Shown: positions 7,610 to 16,137, numbered from the stretch's first letter. The stretch is DNA of 43,380 nt from an uncultured Collinsella sp. (GCA_958415625.1 CATYZI010000017.1:1-43380), one strand, 5' to 3'. Made by a program: numbers and translations. The notes: generated by a model not told the origin, from the letters alone.

Positions 7610-9409
7610 CTAACGATTCGCGTCCTGAGCGTGAACTTCACGCTTCTCTTGATACATGTTATGGTCGGCAACGCGGTATATCTCGGCTAGCGTACAGCCG
7701 GGTGTCTCTACCGTCGCGATGCCAAATGACGCGCTGACGGCCAGCGCATCATCACTCGCCGCAGCAAGACCGCGGCGAAGATCTTGCACCAATTGATGCG
7801 CGGACTCGCGATCAGTGTAGGGGCATATCAACAAAAACTCATCTCCACCAACGCGCATGGGCACAAACTTCTCGCCTGCCACCCGCCTCAATACAGACGC
7901 CGTACGCCGCAGCAACTCATCGCCCATTTCGTGACCGTAAAGATCGTTGGTGCGCTTGAGGTGGTTGCAGTCCATCATGATCACACTCACGGGCAGGGAT
8001 TTGTTCACCGAGTCGTCGCCAAGGGACTCAAGGTAATTTCTATTGCGAAGCCCCGTCAGTTTGTCCTGAAAAGAAAGCTCTTCGGCGCGCTTTGCCATCG
8101 AGATGTTATGCGTCGCCACGACGACCGATTCCAGTCGGCCCCGCTCATCGCGACGCTGCGGAACAACCTGCAGCGAATACCAAGCACCTCGGCAATCTCG
8201 CACCTCGGCATCCAAGTGCGGCACGCCCTCCATACGGTCCCGAAGCGTACTTGTATCTATAAGTTCCATGACCACTTCGCGGCTTTCGGGACTCACAACG
8301 TCTCGACAAACCGTGTCCAAAAAGTCATATGCCTCGGTATGCTCAGCAAATATTTTCGCCATCGACGGCGACATGTTAATTCCCTCGATCTCGAGCGTAT
8401 CGAGATGCAACAGGAAGGTCGACTCATACGCAGAACTGATGGCATTGATGATGCCGAGCTGCTTGTCCTTTTCGGCCAAGTTGCGACGGTCGGCAATAGT
8501 GCGCACCAACAGCACCACGACCCAAAACGCCAGGCACGCCAGCACGCCGGCAGCGACAAATGCAATCCTGCCAGACATGACCTCAGATTTGGGGTAGAGC
8601 GCAAACAGGCGGTAGTCCTTATACGCCGCACGCACGGCATACCAGGTAGTTCCCTGATATTCGACGCGCGTTAGGCCTTCGTCTTTCCAGTCAGTTCCGC
8701 TATCGGCAAGAAGTCGGGCAAGGGCTATATCGACGGTCGAATCGTTTGAGGATACGATTTGCGCATCGCGCATCACGAGCACCGTTGGACCCTGATGGAA
8801 CGTGTTGTTCACGAGCACGTCGGCGATAACGTATGAATAGTCATCGGAGGGCTCAGCAGCAAGCGATTGATACCCCAACGCCACCCCATCACCGTACGGA
8901 ATGGCACTCACGGCAAAGTCGACGCCGCGACGCTCTACGACGGTCGAGTAGGACACTTTGGAGCCTCGATACATCGATGCGACCGGCGAACAGGCCAGCT
9001 CCTCTCGCCACAGCATCAGTGGATCGCGACCGTCAGTATCGTAATGAGCGGCCATATGGCCGTCGGCGTCCATGACCAACATTCCCGAAAGACACTCGGT
9101 ATGGACATATTCCTCGACCAGATCGTCGTTGACTTCAACGCGATCAGGCGGCAAGAACGCCGCAAACGACTCGAGCGCAGCATCCAAATTGTGCGTCGCC
9201 TCGGTTTTTCTGCCTTGTTCGTATCGGTCGTATTTTTCACAGGCGTTTTCCAAAAACACCATGGTCTCTTGACCGAATCCAAGTGTTTTATCGAGGCAGC
9301 GATGCGTGCCGACGGTATACAGCATGCCCAACAAGACAAGGCTAACGACTACGCCAACGGCTATGACGGCAAGGTTCTTTCGGCGCAAGCGGCGCTCGTC
9401 ATTCATCAT
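7610..9409 (-). CDS. Membrane-bound diguanylate cyclase (GGDEF)
   Basis: This likely makes the second messenger c-di-GMP from two GTP. Its 599 residues comprise TM1 at about 13-34, an extracytoplasmic sensing region of about 250 residues, TM2 near 288-312, a PAS-like segment (about 320-440) and a C-terminal GGDEF domain. The GGDEF motif is intact at 521-525 and KLTGLRNRNYLE and YGHEMGDELL are present. The usual FK of the GTP site reads LK (NHLKRTND). No RxxD inhibitory site precedes GGDEF (GEKF stands there), so product inhibition may be absent. Its ATG overlaps the stop of the upstream binding-protein gene by 4 bases (ATGA), so the two are co-translated. Confidence 0.92.
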   Translation of the reverse strand: MMNDERRLRRKNLAVIAVGVVVSLVLLGMLYTVGTHRCLDKTLGFGQETMVFLENACEKYDRYEQGRKTEATHNLDAALESFAAFLPPDRVEVNDDLVEEYVHTECLSGMLVMDADGHMAAHYDTDGRDPLMLWREELACSPVASMYRGSKVSYSTVVERRGVDFAVSAIPYGDGVALGYQSLAAEPSDDYSYVIADVLVNNTFHQGPTVLVMRDAQIVSSNDSTVDIALARLLADSGTDWKDEGLTRVEYQGTTWYAVRAAYKDYRLFALYPKSEVMSGRIAFVAAGVLACLAFWVVVLLVRTIADRRNLAEKDKQLGIINAISSAYESTFLLHLDTLEIEGINMSPSMAKIFAEHTEAYDFLDTVCRDVVSPESREVVMELIDTSTLRDRMEGVPHLDAEVRDCRGAWYSLQVVPQRRDERGRLESVVVATHNISMAKRAEELSFQDKLTGLRNRNYLESLGDDSVNKSLPVSVIMMDCNHLKRTNDLYGHEMGDELLRRTASVLRRVAGEKFVPMRVGGDEFLLICPYTDRESAHQLVQDLRRGLAAASDDALAVSASFGIATVETPGCTLAEIYRVADHNMYQEKREVHAQDANR

Positions 9410-10221
9410 GATTTCGCCCCCGCCGCGTAATTGCTCACAATACGATCAATCGTGCCGTCCCGATCCATGTCGAACAGCACGGTATTGAGGTTTTTGACGT
9501 ACTCCCCCTCATAGCTGTTCTCAAACGCAACGCCCAGGTCAACTGTCATAACGTTGTCGGCAAACACGCGATAAACACCGGGATACTGCGCGACGAGCCG
9601 GTCGAGCGATTGAACGTCCGCCATCCAACAGTCAACATAACCTTTGACCAGGGCAGCTTTGCAGAGTTCGGCAGAGCCATATGATTTGATGTGCACATCC
9701 GGCGAGATACCCAGGTCCCCGGCAAGCAATCGGCGTTCACTCACCGAACCCGCAATCACCGCAATGGTCTTGCTTCCATCGAGAGACGTCAAACCCTTGA
9801 TACCACTCGTTTTCTTGGCGGCGACCGAGACTGTCACGGTCAGATACGGCTCAGTCCAGTAATAAACGTCTTCGCGATAATTGGGCGAATAGTCGCACCA
9901 CAGACAATCGATATCGCCGTTTTTGAGCAGGCGATCGCGATCATTCCAAGATATGTCAACAAATTGCGGTTTGATTCCAGCACGCTTGCAGGCCTCGCGG
10001 GCGATATCGATATCGATACCGGCGTAATCGCCTGTGGTATCGACATACACATAGGGGTCATTATCCGTAACGCCAATCTTGAGCACCGGGAGATCTTTAT
10101 CGGCTTCATTCGAGGAGGAAGGACTGCGTCGAACGGTATACGTCAGGGCGCCCGCACAGACGGCAACAAAGAGTATGAGCACAAACGAGACGATAGCGCC
10201 TCGTTTAATACGTCTGGGCAC
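9406..10221 (-). CDS. Family-3 solute-binding protein, membrane-anchored or secreted
   Basis: This protein of 271 residues belongs to the SBP_bac_3 group that binds amino acids and similar small solutes. After an N-terminal hydrophobic segment (residues 9-27, no proper lipobox) come the family blocks LKIGVTDNDPYVYVD, YAGIDIDIAREACKRAG, GDIDCLWCDYS and GSKTIAVIAGSVSER. No ABC permease or ATPase is adjacent; instead the gene is fused translationally (ATGA) to a diguanylate cyclase. I infer a sensory role, presenting a ligand to the cyclase. The start is GTG 10221 with AAAGGAGG very close upstream. Confidence 0.88.
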   Translation of the reverse strand: MPRRIKRGAIVSFVLILFVAVCAGALTYTVRRSPSSSNEADKDLPVLKIGVTDNDPYVYVDTTGDYAGIDIDIAREACKRAGIKPQFVDISWNDRDRLLKNGDIDCLWCDYSPNYREDVYYWTEPYLTVTVSVAAKKTSGIKGLTSLDGSKTIAVIAGSVSERRLLAGDLGISPDVHIKSYGSAELCKAALVKGYVDCWMADVQSLDRLVAQYPGVYRVFADNVMTVDLGVAFENSYEGEYVKNLNTVLFDMDRDGTIDRIVSNYAAGAKS

Positions 10222-10286
10222 GTGCCTCCTTTCATCAAAACAGCAGCCGAATTTTCATTCTATTACCGGAGCCTGCGGCAGCAACG

Positions 10287-10321
10287 AAAAAAAGCGCCTC
10301 GCCCAAGACGGGCAAGGCGCC
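10287..10321 (-). terminator. Terminator of purB
   Basis: On the minus strand a long GC-rich hairpin (GGCGCCTTGCCC, loop, GGGCGAGGCGC; 10294-10321) is followed by seven T (10287-10293). It lies 41 bases past the purB stop and before the GTG of the binding-protein gene. Confidence 0.92.
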
Positions 10322-10362
10322 AATGGTTGAAATGTATCCGCAAGCGGTCGAATAAAGCCAGC

Positions 10363-11709
10363 CTACTCGAAGCTCAGCTGCTCCAGACGATCAAAGACCG
10401 TGTCGATACGGGTGAGGAAGTCCCACGGATCAAAGATCTCGTCGAGCTTCTCCTGGCTGACGGTGCAGCGCGGATCGGCCTCGAGGCGCTCCTTAAAGGT
10501 AGGGCCTGAGACGCAATCCTGAACCTCGTGCCAGGTGGCCATGGCGTTTTCCTGCACGATGGCATAGGCGTCCTCGCGGGTGATACCCGTGTCGACAAGA
10601 GCCAGCAGCACCTTGGAGGAGAAGATGAGGCCGCGGGTCTTGTTGAGGTTGGCCATCATGCGGGCAGGGTACAGCTGCAGGCCGTCGATAACGCGGATGA
10701 GACACTGGAACATGTGGTCGAGTGCGATAAAGCTATCGGCCTGGGCGACGCGCTCGGCTGAGGAGTGCGAAATGTCGCGCTCATGCCACAGGGCAACGTT
10801 GTCGAAAGCGACCTGGGCGTTGGACTTCACGACGCGCGACAGACCGCAGACCTTCTCCATGGTGATGGGGTTGCGCTTGTGCGGCATGGCGGAGCTGCCC
10901 TTTTGGCCCTTACGGAACGGCTCCTCGGCCTCGAGCGTATCGGTCTTCTGCAGATTGCGAACCTCGGTAGCGATGCGCTCGCAGGTGGCCGCGGTGGTGG
11001 CGAGAACGCCGGCGAGATAGGCGTGATGGTCGCGGCTGATAACCTGCGTGGACAGCGGGTCGTGAACCAGACCCAGGTGCTCGCAGACATACTCCTCGAC
11101 AAACGGCTCGATGGAGCTGTACGTGCCAACAGCGCCCGAGATGGCACCGAAGGCAACGTTCTTGCGGGCGTCCTCAAGACGATCCAGATCGCGCTTGAGT
11201 TCCCATGCCCAAGAGCCGAACTTCATGCCGAAGGTCATCGGCTCGGCGTGGATGCCATGGGTGCGGCCGGCACAGAGCGTGTTGCGCTCCTCAAAGGCGC
11301 GACGCTTGCAAATCTCGCCGAGCTTCTTGACGTCCTCGATGATCAGGTCGCAGGCCTGGGTGAGCTGGTAGCACAGAGCCGTGTCGCCCAGATCGGAGCT
11401 GGTCATGCCATAGTGAACCCAGCGGCTGGGCTTGGGGTCGCCCTCGGGAACATCGGCGTCGATGTACTCCTTCATGTTGGTCAGGAAGGCGATGACGTCG
11501 TGGCGCGTGACCTCCTCGATCTCGTCGACCTTTGCCTTCTCAAAGTTGGCATGGTCGCGGATCCACTGGGCTTCGTCTTTGGAAATACCGATCTTGCCGA
11601 GCTCCGCCTGGGCCTCGCAGGCCAGGACCTCGATCTCCTGCCAAATGGCGTATTTGTTCTCGAGGGAGAAGATGTGTCCCATCTCCGGGCGGGTATAGCG
11701 ATCGATCAT
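10363..11709 (-). CDS. purB: Adenylosuccinate lyase
   Basis: This enzyme acts twice in purine synthesis, releasing fumarate from SAICAR and from adenylosuccinate. It has 448 residues. Family marks are the N-terminal RYTRPEMGHIFS, TSSDLGDTALCYQL, the His-containing GRTHGIHAEPMTFGMK, and the fumarase/lyase signature KGSSAMPHKRNPI with the catalytic serine loop. I start at the ATG at 11709, which has AAGGAG 5 bases upstream. A TACAAT box on the minus strand at 11754-11759 would place the transcript start downstream of the further in-frame start at 11751. It has its own terminator, so it is likely monocistronic. purC, the gene for the preceding step, lies 7 kb away on the same strand. Confidence 0.95.
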   Translation of the reverse strand: MIDRYTRPEMGHIFSLENKYAIWQEIEVLACEAQAELGKIGISKDEAQWIRDHANFEKAKVDEIEEVTRHDVIAFLTNMKEYIDADVPEGDPKPSRWVHYGMTSSDLGDTALCYQLTQACDLIIEDVKKLGEICKRRAFEERNTLCAGRTHGIHAEPMTFGMKFGSWAWELKRDLDRLEDARKNVAFGAISGAVGTYSSIEPFVEEYVCEHLGLVHDPLSTQVISRDHHAYLAGVLATTAATCERIATEVRNLQKTDTLEAEEPFRKGQKGSSAMPHKRNPITMEKVCGLSRVVKSNAQVAFDNVALWHERDISHSSAERVAQADSFIALDHMFQCLIRVIDGLQLYPARMMANLNKTRGLIFSSKVLLALVDTGITREDAYAIVQENAMATWHEVQDCVSGPTFKERLEADPRCTVSQEKLDEIFDPWDFLTRIDTVFDRLEQLSFE

Positions 11710-11753
11710 AGCGGCTCCTTTTTGGTTATTGGCACGTTGGTCGTAACCCAACC

Positions 11754-11782
11754 ATTGTACCGTGCGCGCGTGCCAGTATGGG
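11754..11782 (-). promoter_or_regulatory. Possible purB promoter
   Basis: TACAAT on the minus strand (11754-11759) is a good -10 box. The bases 17 bp upstream (CCCATA) are a poor -35. An inverted repeat GTTGG-n7-CCAAC lies between it and the purB start and could be an operator. This is weak evidence by eye. Confidence 0.35.
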
Positions 11783-11812
11783 CAGCAGGCATTAACCTAA
11801 CATTTTGGAATT

Positions 11813-11870
11813 GGAGCAAGCAACGGGACGTCTGCGTATTTGCTTTGCAAGTACGCACCGGCTGCGGTCG
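11813..11870 (-). repeat. tRNA-Gly 3'-end repeat, copy 1 (most diverged)
   Basis: This 58-bp sequence is shared with copies at 11947-12004 and 12078-12135. On the minus strand it contains the hairpin core TTGCAAAGCAA and ends in TCCCGTTGCTTGCTCCA, a slightly changed copy of the tRNA-Gly 3' end including CCA. It lacks the GGGAGAC extension seen in the other two copies. It lies between purB and tRNA-Gly with no coding function that I can support. Confidence 0.8.
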
Positions 11871-11930
11871 GCATGTCCCGGACCTACGCCTATGCGCGGG
11901 CAATATGGGTTGAATCTGACACTCCCGGCT

Positions 11931-12004
11931 GTCTCCCATGCTCGATGGAGCGGGCAACGGGACGTCCGCGTATTTGCTTCGCAAATCCGCACCGGCTGCG
12001 GTCG
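11931..12004 (-). repeat. tRNA-Gly 3'-end repeat, copy 2
   Basis: This is nearly identical to copy 3 over about 73 bp. On the minus strand: CCGCAGCCGGTGCGG, the hairpin ATTTGC-GAA-GCAAAT, then TCCCGTTGCCCGCTCCA, which equals the last bases of tRNA-Gly with CCA, then ATCGAGC and GGGAGAC. The copies recur every 131-134 bp, with unrelated sequence between them. Confidence 0.85.
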
Positions 12005-12063
12005 ATCTCCTCGGATTCACGGAGACGATGGGGAAGACTTTGTTGAATTGGCCGTCCCAAGGT

Positions 12064-12135
12064 CTCCCGCGCTCGATGGAGCGGGCAACGGGACGTCCGC
12101 GTATTTGCTTCGCAAATCCGCACCGGCTGCGGTCG
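12064..12135 (-). repeat. tRNA-Gly 3'-end repeat, copy 3
   Basis: This is the copy closest to the intact tRNA-Gly. It matches copy 2 including the flanks CTCGATGGAG and GTCTCCC. It carries the tRNA-Gly 3' end from the last T-loop base through CCA, joined to a hairpin module instead of to the 5' part of a tRNA. Confidence 0.85.
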
Positions 12136-12214
12136 CCTATCGGCGACCTTGCCTGCTCGCTATAAACGCTTCGCGTTTATTTAACGCTCGCACCCTGTCG
12201 GGTTCGAGTCCCGG
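12136..12214 (-). repeat. Hairpin cassette and T-arm-like palindrome downstream of tRNA-Gly
   Basis: This holds two clean stem-loops: GGTCGCC-TATC-GGCGACC (12131-12148, starting in the repeat) and ATAAACGC-TTC-GCGTTTAT (12162-12180). After 21 further bases comes the T-arm-like sequence CGGGTTCGAGTCCCGG (12199-12214). The AAACGC/GCGTTT stem and the 20-21 nt distance to the T-arm palindrome match the cassette beside tRNA-Lys (420-467). No tRNA can be folded around it. Confidence 0.7.
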
Positions 12215-12224
12215 CACTTTATTG

Positions 12225-12256
12225 AAAAAGGCACGGTAGCGAAACGTTACCGTGCC
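12225..12256 (-). terminator. Terminator of tRNA-Gly
   Basis: On the minus strand GGCACGGTA pairs with TACCGTGCC around a 9-base loop region and is followed by five T (12225-12229). It lies 11 bases past the CCA of tRNA-Gly. Confidence 0.9.
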
Positions 12257-12267
12257 TGAAATTCGAA

Positions 12268-12342
12268 TGGAGCGGGCAACGGGACTCGAACCCGCGAGTG
12301 TCAGCTTGGGAAGCTGATGCCTTACCACTTGGCGATGCCCGC
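12268..12342 (-). tRNA. tRNA-Gly (anticodon CCC)
   Basis: The minus strand folds into a cloverleaf: acceptor stem GCGGGCA/TGCCCGC, anticodon loop TTCCCAA with anticodon CCC on the stem TCAGC/GCTGA, and T-arm with TTCGAGT. The discriminator is T, and CCA is encoded (12268-12270). Its 3' end is copied three times further downstream on the same strand. Confidence 0.95.
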
Positions 12343-12355
12343 TTGTGTGTTGGCT

Positions 12356-12385
12356 AGTATAACGCGGTTGTCTTGTTCGATACAA
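12356..12385 (-). promoter_or_regulatory. Promoter of tRNA-Gly
   Basis: TATACT (12356-12361, minus strand) is preceded by TTGTAT (12380-12385) at 18 bp. The -10 box ends 13 bases before the first tRNA base. Confidence 0.55.
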
Positions 12386-12639
12386 GGGTGGCGATGCTTG
12401 TTTTAGCTGTGGAGATTCGTTTGAAAATCGCATCAATTGTGGAGACGAGGACCTTTGGCCTCCTGTTCTCCTTATCTTCTACCTGCGCTTTTGCCTGATT
12501 GTTGTATTTGGGCTCAATTTGTCAGGAATTGGGCAAGCTTTTGGTCAGGCTCCGGTACTTACCCGCATGAACCTCAGGGGTAGCCTCATCCTACGCGTCG
12601 CAACCTCCCCATGCGGCGCACGAGGGATAAGGAGCAGCC
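12386..12639. other. Leader region of the adhesin gene, no gene seen
   Basis: I see no RNA gene or convincing coding frame here. It must hold the promoter of the adhesin gene, but no box pair stands out by eye. A 34-codon frame at 12392-12496 has a weak ribosome site and no recognisable product; I do not call it. Confidence 0.4.
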
Positions 12640-15600
12640 ATGTCCAACGCACCCACGCACTCTGTCCACAGCGCAATCGCAACAGGTCCGCTGCTCCTGC
12701 TCCTCTTCCTGCTGTTCGGCTGCCTAGCACCGGGAGCCGCATTTGCCGTCGATGGCTACGACCAGCTCGGCTTCCGTACTATTAGCGATGATTGTGGGCC
12801 CTTCTTCATCGGCAAATATGAAGCTCAAGACGCCTCGATTGCCTACTGCATGAACCAGGAACGCCCCGGGCCCACCAAGCCGGGCGGCCCATGGCTCAAC
12901 TTTGATCAAGGCTGGGTGTGGCTCGACGACGAGTTCGCGGCAATCGTTTGTCACGGATATCCTACCGCCACGTCGTTTGGCGGTTACCATCTTTCACCCG
13001 ATCGCGCCCGCGCCGCCACCCAGCTTGCCGTATGGATGCTCAACGGCACTACCCATGTCGACGGCACCTACTCCTACACGACCGCTCAGGGCAAAACCAA
13101 GAGTGGGCACTTTACCGCCGACAATGAAGTCGTGGCGGCTGCGCGGTGGCTCCACGACAGCGCAAAATCAGGAAGCATCAAAGCCGCTCCGCACCGCGCG
13201 CGGCGCTATATAGGAACCGTATCGGGCGGCAGCAAACGTCAAGACATGCTCTATGTACTGCCGGCGGTCTCTGTTTCCTTCCAAAAGCAGTCTGCAAACG
13301 CTGCCATTACCAGCGGAAACAATACTTATCAGTTTGACGGGGCAACATTCGATATTTTTGAGAGCGCCAGCGGCGCGCGTGTCGGCACCATCCAGATGGA
13401 CGGCAACGGTCAAGCGCAGGCAGCACTTCTGCCCAACACGGCATACTACCTAGTTGAGACAACAGCGCCAGCTGGTTATATCCCCCTGCACGATCGCATT
13501 GCCTTTACCACGACGGATAACGGCGGATACGTCACCATTGATGAACAACCCGGCACCATTACCTTGCGCATTGTAAAGCTCGACGCCGCAACGAATGCAG
13601 GCCCCCAAGTTGGGGCTTCGCTCGCAGGAGCAGAATTCGTGTGCGTATCGCAATCAACCCCTGGATGGACACAAACTCTCAGGACCGATGAAAGCGGTCG
13701 AGCTACCCTCACCGATGTCCCCCTGGGAACCTTTACCATCTATGAATCGAAGGCGCCCGAGGGCTATTTGCCCTCCGGTGACAGTTGGTCTTACACCGTT
13801 GGAGCCGACCAGCTCGGTGATTCAGGCGTGGTCGAGATCGAATCGCGCGTTTCCGATATCCCCATTGCGTTTGACCTTGAGATTTCCAAATTCAAGGACT
13901 ACGGCAATAGCGACCAATCCGGCTTGGAGCAGCCGGCGGGAGGTGTTGTCTTTGAGGTTGTGAGCAACAGCTCTCAGCAGGTTGTTGGCACACTGACCAC
14001 AAACATCTATGGCTTTGCCTCCACCAAAGATCAGCCCGAAGCATGGTTCGGCACAGGCAAGCGACCCGCCGGTGTCCACGGAGCCGTCCCATACGACCGT
14101 GCCGGCTACACGGTTCGCGAGGTTCCGGAAACCGTCCCCGAGGGTTTTAAACGTGCAGGGGAATGGACCGTCGGGGCCAATCAGATTTCCAACGACGCCG
14201 AGCTTCAATATATCGTGGATAACCACGCTCTGTCGACGCATCTCCAGATTGTAAAACGCGATGCCCAAACAGGCGCTTCTGTTCCCCTAGCCGGATTCAC
14301 CTTCCAACTCCTCAACAGCAATCACGAACCTGTCTCACAAACTTGCTGGTATCCAGCACATAACGTAATGGACACCTTTACGACTGACGCGACCGGGACC
14401 GTCACACTGCCCGAATCGCTCGTGCCGGGCACCTATTATGTACGCGAAACATCGGCCAAAGAGCCCTATCTTGTCGGCGAAGAGATCGAGGTAAACATAC
14501 CCGCCGACATGAACCTAACGCCCGTTGCAATCGCCTCGTATTATAACCACGCCGCGACCGGAAACATCAGGATCGTTAAAACCGATGCCGTAGACGGCAG
14601 CAGCCTCGCGGGCGCCATCTTTGAGATCCGTGCCTCAGGTGATATCGTGCGCCCCGACGGTAGCATTGCCGCGCTCGACGGTGAGACTGTCGCTACCGTC
14701 ACGACGGATGAAACTGGAGAAGCACACGCGGACGACCTCCCGCTGGGATCTGGCACCGCACGCTACGAGGTTGTCGAGACTCAAGCGCCGGCAGGCTTCT
14801 TACTCGACCGGACGCCCCATATCGTAGACCTCGCTTATGCCGACCAGAAAACACCCGTTGTAGAAGCACGGCTTAACGTATCCGACAATTACACCAAGGT
14901 TGATATCTCCAAGGTCGATGCAAGCGGAGAGCAGGAAGTGAAAGGCGCACAACTCACCTTATATGGTCCCGATAAAACCGAAATAGACTCCTGGACCTCA
15001 TCCGACAAGCCGCACCGCGTCGAACATCTTGCACCCGGCACCTACTCGTTGCGCGAAATGATGTCTCCGCGGACCTATGACCTTGCCGAGGAGATAACGT
15101 TTGAAATAAAGGATACGGGAGAAGTCCAATCCGTCGCGATGAAGGATGCGCCCATCGAGATCAAAGGACAGGTCGACAAGCGTCAGGAGCTTGTCCAACC
15201 TATCGGGAAGGGTCTGCTGGCCAACGGCGATGGTAAAAATCGCGCCGCAACGCAAACCAATACGGACGGTCTTTTCTCCTATACCATCGACGCTCGAAAC
15301 GATTCAGCTACCTGGGTTGATGAGTTCACAATTACCGATGATCTTGAGTGTGCCGAGGACGATACGGCGAGATTCGTCTCAATCGAAACCCCCGTCGCCA
15401 TCGGCGACCTCAACGGTCTGTGCAACGTGTGGTATCGCACGACGCCGTTGGACTCGACAGACGTCGATGAGCCGGCAAACGCGACGCTTGACGATGGGCA
15501 CGAAAATCCTTGGCTTGAGTCTGACGAAGTAAAAGAGAGTCTGGGTGAAGATTGCCGCCTCGTCGATTACGACGGCTGGCACCTCTGGAAGGCGGATGTC

Positions 15601-16071
15601 TCGACCACGGAATCCGCCACACTCGAGGCGAAAGAACTCGACCTTGCATCCAATACCGTCGTAACGGGCATTCGCATTGAATACGGTGCGGTAGCCGCCG
15701 ACTTTACGACTCGAAGCGATACGGATTCTTGGACCCGTGATGATCTCAAAGATGAGCACGACGACCTTGACGATGCCAAAGCAATCCTTGGCACAGATGC
15801 TCGGGGCGCAGTCGTGCACATGCAGGCAACGTCGGCTTACACACCCCAAACTGCACTCACCAACAGCGCACGCGTCGATCTTTGCCGCAACGGCGGCGGC
15901 GATAAACTTGAGTCACATGACGAGGACAGTGTCATTCAACGCTGTACCCTACCGCAGGACCTACCGGCAACAGGATCAGCTCCCATCGCCGCTTGCATCA
16001 CCGCGCTCCTGACCTCGGGTGCCGCAGCCCTATGGTTCGCTCGCCTTAGGTCAATCCCAAAGAAGCGCTAG
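12640..16071 (+). CDS. Sortase-anchored adhesin with thioester head and CnaB/SpaA repeats
   Basis: This surface protein of 1143 residues is probably used for attachment to host or neighbouring cells. Order of parts: a signal peptide (cut after AFA, residue 36); a thioester domain with Cys70 in AYCMNQ and Gln128 in the TQXA motif ATQLAVW, which can form a covalent Cys-Gln bond; about six beta-rich CnaB/SpaA-like repeats beginning near residues 210, 307, 410, 533, 641 and 752, each with the strand pattern ending in YxxxETxAPxGY or similar; a different domain at about 842-1090; and the sorting signal LPATG at 1108-1112, a hydrophobic segment and a KKR tail. RBS AAGGAG precedes the ATG. No sortase gene lies in the window. 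A role as pilus tip or stand-alone adhesin is inferred. Confidence 0.92.
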   Translation: MSNAPTHSVHSAIATGPLLLLLFLLFGCLAPGAAFAVDGYDQLGFRTISDDCGPFFIGKYEAQDASIAYCMNQERPGPTKPGGPWLNFDQGWVWLDDEFAAIVCHGYPTATSFGGYHLSPDRARAATQLAVWMLNGTTHVDGTYSYTTAQGKTKSGHFTADNEVVAAARWLHDSAKSGSIKAAPHRARRYIGTVSGGSKRQDMLYVLPAVSVSFQKQSANAAITSGNNTYQFDGATFDIFESASGARVGTIQMDGNGQAQAALLPNTAYYLVETTAPAGYIPLHDRIAFTTTDNGGYVTIDEQPGTITLRIVKLDAATNAGPQVGASLAGAEFVCVSQSTPGWTQTLRTDESGRATLTDVPLGTFTIYESKAPEGYLPSGDSWSYTVGADQLGDSGVVEIESRVSDIPIAFDLEISKFKDYGNSDQSGLEQPAGGVVFEVVSNSSQQVVGTLTTNIYGFASTKDQPEAWFGTGKRPAGVHGAVPYDRAGYTVREVPETVPEGFKRAGEWTVGANQISNDAELQYIVDNHALSTHLQIVKRDAQTGASVPLAGFTFQLLNSNHEPVSQTCWYPAHNVMDTFTTDATGTVTLPESLVPGTYYVRETSAKEPYLVGEEIEVNIPADMNLTPVAIASYYNHAATGNIRIVKTDAVDGSSLAGAIFEIRASGDIVRPDGSIAALDGETVATVTTDETGEAHADDLPLGSGTARYEVVETQAPAGFLLDRTPHIVDLAYADQKTPVVEARLNVSDNYTKVDISKVDASGEQEVKGAQLTLYGPDKTEIDSWTSSDKPHRVEHLAPGTYSLREMMSPRTYDLAEEITFEIKDTGEVQSVAMKDAPIEIKGQVDKRQELVQPIGKGLLANGDGKNRAATQTNTDGLFSYTIDARNDSATWVDEFTITDDLECAEDDTARFVSIETPVAIGDLNGLCNVWYRTTPLDSTDVDEPANATLDDGHENPWLESDEVKESLGEDCRLVDYDGWHLWKADVSTTESATLEAKELDLASNTVVTGIRIEYGAVAADFTTRSDTDSWTRDDLKDEHDDLDDAKAILGTDARGAVVHMQATSAYTPQTALTNSARVDLCRNGGGDKLESHDEDSVIQRCTLPQDLPATGSAPIAACITALLTSGAAALWFARLRSIPKKR

Positions 16072-16078
16072 CACGATG

Positions 16079-16116
16079 AAAAAGCGGACGAGCCAGTCCC
16101 CCGGCTCGCCCGCTTT
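16079..16116. terminator. Shared terminator between convergent genes
   Basis: AAAGCGGaCGAGCC pairs with GGCTCGcCCGCTTT (16081-16116). The minus strand has a T-run after the stem, so it best ends the minus-strand operon from the right. The plus strand also ends in CTTT and could end the adhesin message. Confidence 0.8.
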
Positions 16117-16137
16117 CAATCATTTAAATCGCCGCAT

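Noticed and set aside
11813..12135. Possible CRISPR array
   Set aside because: Only three copies, units of 58-74 bp at steps of 131-134 bp, one clearly diverged, and no cas genes; the units contain a tRNA 3' end.
11805..12239. Overlapping open frames in both directions with repeated Arg/Cys-rich segments
   Set aside because: The protein repeats come from the tRNA-derived DNA repeat; starts lack ribosome sites and the reading frame is not kept between copies.
12392..12496. 34-codon frame upstream of the adhesin
   Set aside because: Weak ribosome site, no recognisable product and no sign of selection visible from one sequence.
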